A stretch of 25,873 nt of DNA from an uncultured Collinsella sp. (GTDB lineage Bacteria > Actinomycetota > Coriobacteriia > Coriobacteriales > Coriobacteriaceae), in contig UROR01000015.1 of NCBI GenBank assembly GCA_900549535.1, positions 1 to 25,873 of the forward strand, read 5' to 3'. A program made the position numbers and the translations under genes. Each line of letters begins with the position of its first letter. Positions within the stretch are counted from its first letter, which is position 1. Below are positions 22,498 through 25,873 of the stretch, piece by piece. A model generated the notes under the pieces. It searched no databases and was not told the DNA's origin. It saw nothing but the letters and a program-made list of their open reading frames with translations.

Positions 22498-23506
22498 GCT
22501 CGTGCACCGTCCTTTCAATGAGGTGGTTCCACGCCTGCTTGAGCGATTTGGGGGCCATGGGCCTCATGCCGTCCATGGCGTGGGCCATGCAAAATGAGGC
22601 GGCGGCTTCAAGATCGCGCACGTCAACGGTCCAAGTCCATCCCGAATCGGTGTGTGCGAGCTCACCTCGCCCGCGCGTGAGGCCGTTGATCATATCGATC
22701 TGCGTCTGCGGGGCGAACGAGAACGTAGCCGCAACGGGCGGGCGGTCGGCAAAATCGAATTCAAAGAACAGGTAGTCGTTGAGATTGAAGTCTGCAGGGA
22801 TGGCGTAGGCCTTCGAAGGACGCCAAGCGCGAACGATACGGTCGCAGCGGAATGTCCTGATGTCGTCGGTGGCATTGTCGAGGCCGCAGAAGTACGCAAC
22901 GCCCTCGCGCTCGAACATGCCGTAGACGCAGACGGTACGCTCTTTCTGCTCACCGCGTCCGTTCTGATATAAAAATCGCAGCGCGCATCGCTCGGCAAAG
23001 GCGCTCCATACCGCATCGACGGTGGGAGAGCGGCGGATCGGTGCTTCGTCCGCCGTCGTCCTGCCGGTGAGGTAGGCAATCTTGGAACGAATATCGGCAA
23101 GCGGCGCGGCAAAAGTGGATGAGCCGCCCGCTATTGTCTGGTCGATAGCGTTGAGCAGGATATCGGCGTCGTCTGCGGTGATGAGGCCGCCTGCCGCAAA
23201 CGTGTGCTCGCGGTCGATTGTCCATGAGCTTTCCTCGGTCTCCTGCGCGCCGGCGGGGCGAACCTCCTTGATTAAGATGCCGCGTTCGAGCAGTTTGTCA
23301 CGATCGCGCCGAAACTTGCGCTTATCCGAGTCGATATTGCCCGAGCCATATCCCAGGTCAGAATCCAAGACGATCTGCTCGGTCGTCAGCGGTTCGGGGG
23401 AGCTGTTGAGCACAAAGAAAAGATTGAGGATGCGCTGAGCCGTTTTATCGAAACTGGGCTCCGAATTCCCCTTTTTAATTGTCGCGGTCGCGTCGCTTGC
23501 CGTCAT
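22484..23506 (-). CDS. WYL-domain transcriptional regulator (PafB-like)
   Basis: The 340-residue protein pairs an N-terminal winged-helix region (about 20-90: AQRILNLFFVLNSSPEPLTTEQIV, then DSDKRKFRRDRDKLLERGI) with a WYL domain (ALRFLYQNGRGEQKERTVCVYGMFEREGVAYFCGLDNATDDIRTFRCDRI) and a C-terminal extension. The central signature reads YFCGLD rather than WYL, a common variation. ATG 23504-23506 is preceded by GAGGA. It is the first gene of a two-gene unit with the overlapping downstream WYL gene, as in pafB-pafC. Its upstream region is shared with the divergent M28-like gene. Confidence 0.85.
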   Translation of the reverse strand: MTASDATATIKKGNSEPSFDKTAQRILNLFFVLNSSPEPLTTEQIVLDSDLGYGSGNIDSDKRKFRRDRDKLLERGILIKEVRPAGAQETEESSWTIDREHTFAAGGLITADDADILLNAIDQTIAGGSSTFAAPLADIRSKIAYLTGRTTADEAPIRRSPTVDAVWSAFAERCALRFLYQNGRGEQKERTVCVYGMFEREGVAYFCGLDNATDDIRTFRCDRIVRAWRPSKAYAIPADFNLNDYLFFEFDFADRPPVAATFSFAPQTQIDMINGLTRGRGELAHTDSGWTWTVDVRDLEAAASFCMAHAMDGMRPMAPKSLKQAWNHLIERTVHEHARA

Positions 23507-23704
23507 AGAGTCCTCGCATGAGAAGGTGGTTTGCTGCCATGATTTTAGTCCGATATGGAGATTAGGCTATATCCTTGTCCGCTCGGGGCGTTAAGATGGC
23601 CCGAATTCGGTCGTTTGCGCTCGCTCGGGGTATACTTTCGACTATATACGGTTCTAATGTGCATGCATTGGGCCTATTTGTCGGATTATGGATGTGGAGC
23701 GCAC
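23507..23704. promoter_or_regulatory. Divergent promoter region, WYL pair and M28-like gene
   Basis: The 198-base gap between divergent genes contains TATACT (23631-23636), a good -10 hexamer for the plus strand, with only a weak -35 match. TGGAG (23695-23699) is the ribosome-binding site of the rightward gene. No clear terminator or operator repeat is visible. Confidence 0.4.
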
Positions 23705-25873
23705 ATGGCGAACACCCAGAACTATATTAACCACCTGCTGCAGAACACCGGCATCACGCCGGCATGCAGCGAAGAAGAGCGCTTGGCTGCCGAGGATATC
23801 GCTCAGATCTTCCGCAACCACGGCTTTGATCCCGAGGTTCAGGAGTTCAATGCCCCGGCGCCCAGCAGGTTGGCATTTGCCGTTACCGGTATTCTTGCGT
23901 TTGCCGGCGCCCTGCTGATGGGCATCGGCGGCGGCATCGGCTTGGTCGGCACCTTGCTGGCCATTGTCGGTGCCGTTCTTTACGTGCTCGAGCGCACGGG
24001 CCACCCCGTGGTTTCGCGCCTGGGCAAGACGGGCGTGAGCCAAAATGTCATCGCCTACCACAAGGCCTCGGGCCCGCTCGCGTCTCCGCGCAACCGCCCG
24101 GTGGTCGTTGTCGCACACTACGACTCTCCCCGTGCTGAGCTGCTCGCCCGCGAGCCCTATGCTTCGTATCGTGCGCTCATCGCCAAGCTGTTGCCCGTTG
24201 CCACGGTTGCCCCTGCTGCCGTTGCCATCTTGCGTATCCTGCCGCTCCCCGGCGCGCTCAAGGTTCTGCTGTGGATTGTCGCGATCCTCGCTTCCCTCGT
24301 TGCGCTCGCCAACGCGGCAAACATCATTTCTAACCGTTTTGTGCTTCCCTATACGTCCGGCGCAGTGTGCAACAAGTCTTCTGTCGCCGCTATGCTCGGC
24401 GTTATGGACAACGTTGCTCCCTTCCAGGGCGAAAACGAGTTTCCCGACGATGTTCCGTTCGATACCTATTTTGGGGAGCAGAAGCGTCGTGCCGAGGAGA
24501 TGGCGCGCGCAGCAGCGGAGTATGCCGCGGCCCAACAGCAAAACGACTACGGCAACACCATCGAGTACGAAGAACCTACCTACGCCGAGGACGAGTTCGG
24601 TCAGCCGATTGCTCCCGACGCTCAGACCGAGCCCGAACAGGGCGAGGCTTTCGACGAGCAGATCGAGGGCTTTGAGGGTGCGTCTGCCGACGAGACGCTG
24701 ATTGGCGCCATCGTGCCCGAGGATCAGAATCAGGCTGTCCAGGCCGAAGAGTTCAATGACGAGGTTCCCACTGCCGAGCCGGCGGAGGAGCCTGTCGCGG
24801 CCGAGCCCGAGCCCAGGCTCTATCGCAATGCCGCCGGCAACATCCGCTTTGGTTCGGATGCCATCCGTGCGCTCGGAATGCTTCCCGAGTCCTGCACGCT
24901 CGATTACGAGGAAGGCGAGGAGCCGACGTTTGAGCCCGAGCCTGCCCCCGTCGTGACTGCATCTGCGCCCGTTGTCGCCGTGGATGATGAGTCTGCCGCG
25001 GTTGCCGCTGCCGTTGCCGAGCCCGAGGCGGTGTCCGCGATCGATCCCGCGGCAGGACTGGACATTTTGGCTCCCGCCGTGCCGGCGCAAGACGTTACGG
25101 ACGAGCCTGACGACGATTACGCTGAACAGCCGAGGCGCGTGTCTTACGAGAGCGATACTGATTTCTCGGCCGAGATTCCCGCGGCAACGCCCCATGCCGA
25201 TATTGCATCCGCGTTCTCTTCGATTGGCGCCAGCGCTTCCAACTTCTTTAAGGGTGCGCTTGCAAAGGGCAGGAAATTTGTCGACGATTTCGAGGGGAAG
25301 CGCGTTGCCGCACGCGAGGCTGCCGAGCAGGAGGCTATCGCTCAGCAGCAGGCAGCCGAGGCGGCACGTGAGCTCGCGGCGCAAGAGTTCGAGCAGAACG
25401 AGGCTATGCAGTCCGTGCCTGTCGACGCCGCCGAAGCTACAACGTCCGTTGAGGCTCAGCAGCACGTCGATAGCACCATGCCGTTTGATGCCGCGCAGTT
25501 CGATTCCACGATAACGTTTGAAAAGCAAGGCACCGCGATTGCCGAGCCCCTTCCTGTTTCCGATGAGCAGGGCGACGCGGCAGACGATGACGAGCCTATT
25601 GATGCTGCCGAAATCCAAGATGCCGCCGGGCACGAGCCCGTCGAGGTCAACTGTGACGAAGAGCAATACGCGGCAGCCGATCAAGGTGATTCGACCGAGG
25701 TCGAGCAGGAGGAAGTGCCTGCGGTTTCCGAGGCTCCCGAGACAGATGAGTCGAGGCCTTACTCCACGCAGATTTTCACCATGCCGACCCCGAGTGGTTC
25801 CGGTGCCACGGTTGCCGATGTTGCTCCCACCCAGGACGAAACGGTCTATTCCCTTATGGCCCAGATTTCCTCC
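23705..25873 (+). CDS. Membrane protein with degenerate M28 peptidase region (partial)
   Basis: The frame runs 723 codons from ATG 23705 to the window end. Residues 1-52 are soluble. Hydrophobic segments at about 55-95 and 157-205 suggest two or more helical pairs. Between them VVVVAHYDSPRAE (His138, Asp140) matches the first metal-binding motif of M28 zinc peptidases. SGAVCNKSSVAAML (218-231) aligns with the GxxDNxSGVAALL motif, but Cys222 replaces the bridging Asp, so activity is doubtful unless the rest compensates. From about residue 240 onward there are more than 450 residues rich in Glu, Asp, Ala and Pro with no evident fold, apart from an amphipathic stretch near 520-570. Later M28 ligands, if any, would lie beyond the window. 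A TGGAG site supports the start. Confidence 0.7.
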   Translation, partial: MANTQNYINHLLQNTGITPACSEEERLAAEDIAQIFRNHGFDPEVQEFNAPAPSRLAFAVTGILAFAGALLMGIGGGIGLVGTLLAIVGAVLYVLERTGHPVVSRLGKTGVSQNVIAYHKASGPLASPRNRPVVVVAHYDSPRAELLAREPYASYRALIAKLLPVATVAPAAVAILRILPLPGALKVLLWIVAILASLVALANAANIISNRFVLPYTSGAVCNKSSVAAMLGVMDNVAPFQGENEFPDDVPFDTYFGEQKRRAEEMARAAAEYAAAQQQNDYGNTIEYEEPTYAEDEFGQPIAPDAQTEPEQGEAFDEQIEGFEGASADETLIGAIVPEDQNQAVQAEEFNDEVPTAEPAEEPVAAEPEPRLYRNAAGNIRFGSDAIRALGMLPESCTLDYEEGEEPTFEPEPAPVVTASAPVVAVDDESAAVAAAVAEPEAVSAIDPAAGLDILAPAVPAQDVTDEPDDDYAEQPRRVSYESDTDFSAEIPAATPHADIASAFSSIGASASNFFKGALAKGRKFVDDFEGKRVAAREAAEQEAIAQQQAAEAARELAAQEFEQNEAMQSVPVDAAEATTSVEAQQHVDSTMPFDAAQFDSTITFEKQGTAIAEPLPVSDEQGDAADDDEPIDAAEIQDAAGHEPVEVNCDEEQYAAADQGDSTEVEQEEVPAVSEAPETDESRPYSTQIFTMPTPSGSGATVADVAPTQDETVYSLMAQISS

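Noticed and set aside
23654..25684. 676-codon minus-strand frame opposite the M28-like gene
   Set aside because: Low-complexity mirror of the acidic repeat-rich gene; Gly/Arg/Leu-rich with no recognised domain, while the plus-strand frame has a ribosome-binding site, membrane helices and an M28 motif.

Overview
This window is the replication-origin region of a high-G+C Gram-positive chromosome. The gene order (gyrA, gyrB, a DUF721/DciA gene, recF, dnaN, dnaA, a GHKL-ATPase gene, origin, rpmH, rnpA, yidD, yidC, jag, rsmG, parS cluster, parA, parB), the protein sequences and the neighbouring WYL regulators suggest a Collinsella-like member of the Coriobacteriia. That placement is inferred from gene content and sequence character; no database search was possible.

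Left arm (1-11046, all minus strand, transcribed away from the origin): gyrA (its last few codons lie outside the window), gyrB, dciA, recF, dnaN, dnaA and a 450-residue protein joining a SpoIIAB/histidine-kinase-type ATPase to a C-terminal winged helix through a long Gln/Pro/Met-rich linker. A strong terminator separates the dnaA-to-dciA block from gyrB. A 99-bp imperfect palindrome lies between gyrB and gyrA.

Origin: two non-coding stretches flank the dnaA/ATPase gene pair. The dnaA-dnaN gap (7716-7953) holds an A+T-rich tract, a run of five DnaA-trio triplets and candidate DnaA boxes. The ATPase-rpmH gap (11047-11391) holds further boxes and the rpmH promoter. A 12-mer, CCTGTTGAAAAC (core TTTTCAACA on the other strand), occurs three times in these gaps and appears to be this lineage's DnaA box. 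The bipartite layout resembles that of Bacillus subtilis.

Right arm (11392 onward, mostly plus strand): rpmH, rnpA, yidD, yidC and jag form one tight cluster (ribosomal protein, RNase P, membrane insertion, RNA binding) ending at a textbook terminator. Then come rsmG, three perfect parS palindromes, parA, parB and a small membrane protein overlapping parB. This rsmG-parAB segment is visibly poorer in G+C than its surroundings. rlmN follows on the minus strand, then ddl on the plus strand overlapping a DinG-type exonuclease/Fe-S helicase gene that is split by a one-base frameshift. Two overlapping WYL-domain regulators run convergently into it. The window ends in a partial membrane protein with a degenerate M28 peptidase region and a very long acidic tail.

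Most of the window is core chromosome biology. The parts most worth a second look are the ATPase/winged-helix protein beside dnaA, the variant DnaA boxes together with the altered DnaA DNA-binding motif, the GyrA Phe at the quinolone-resistance position, the palindromic element between gyrB and gyrA, the small third gene of the parAB cluster and the frameshifted DinG gene.
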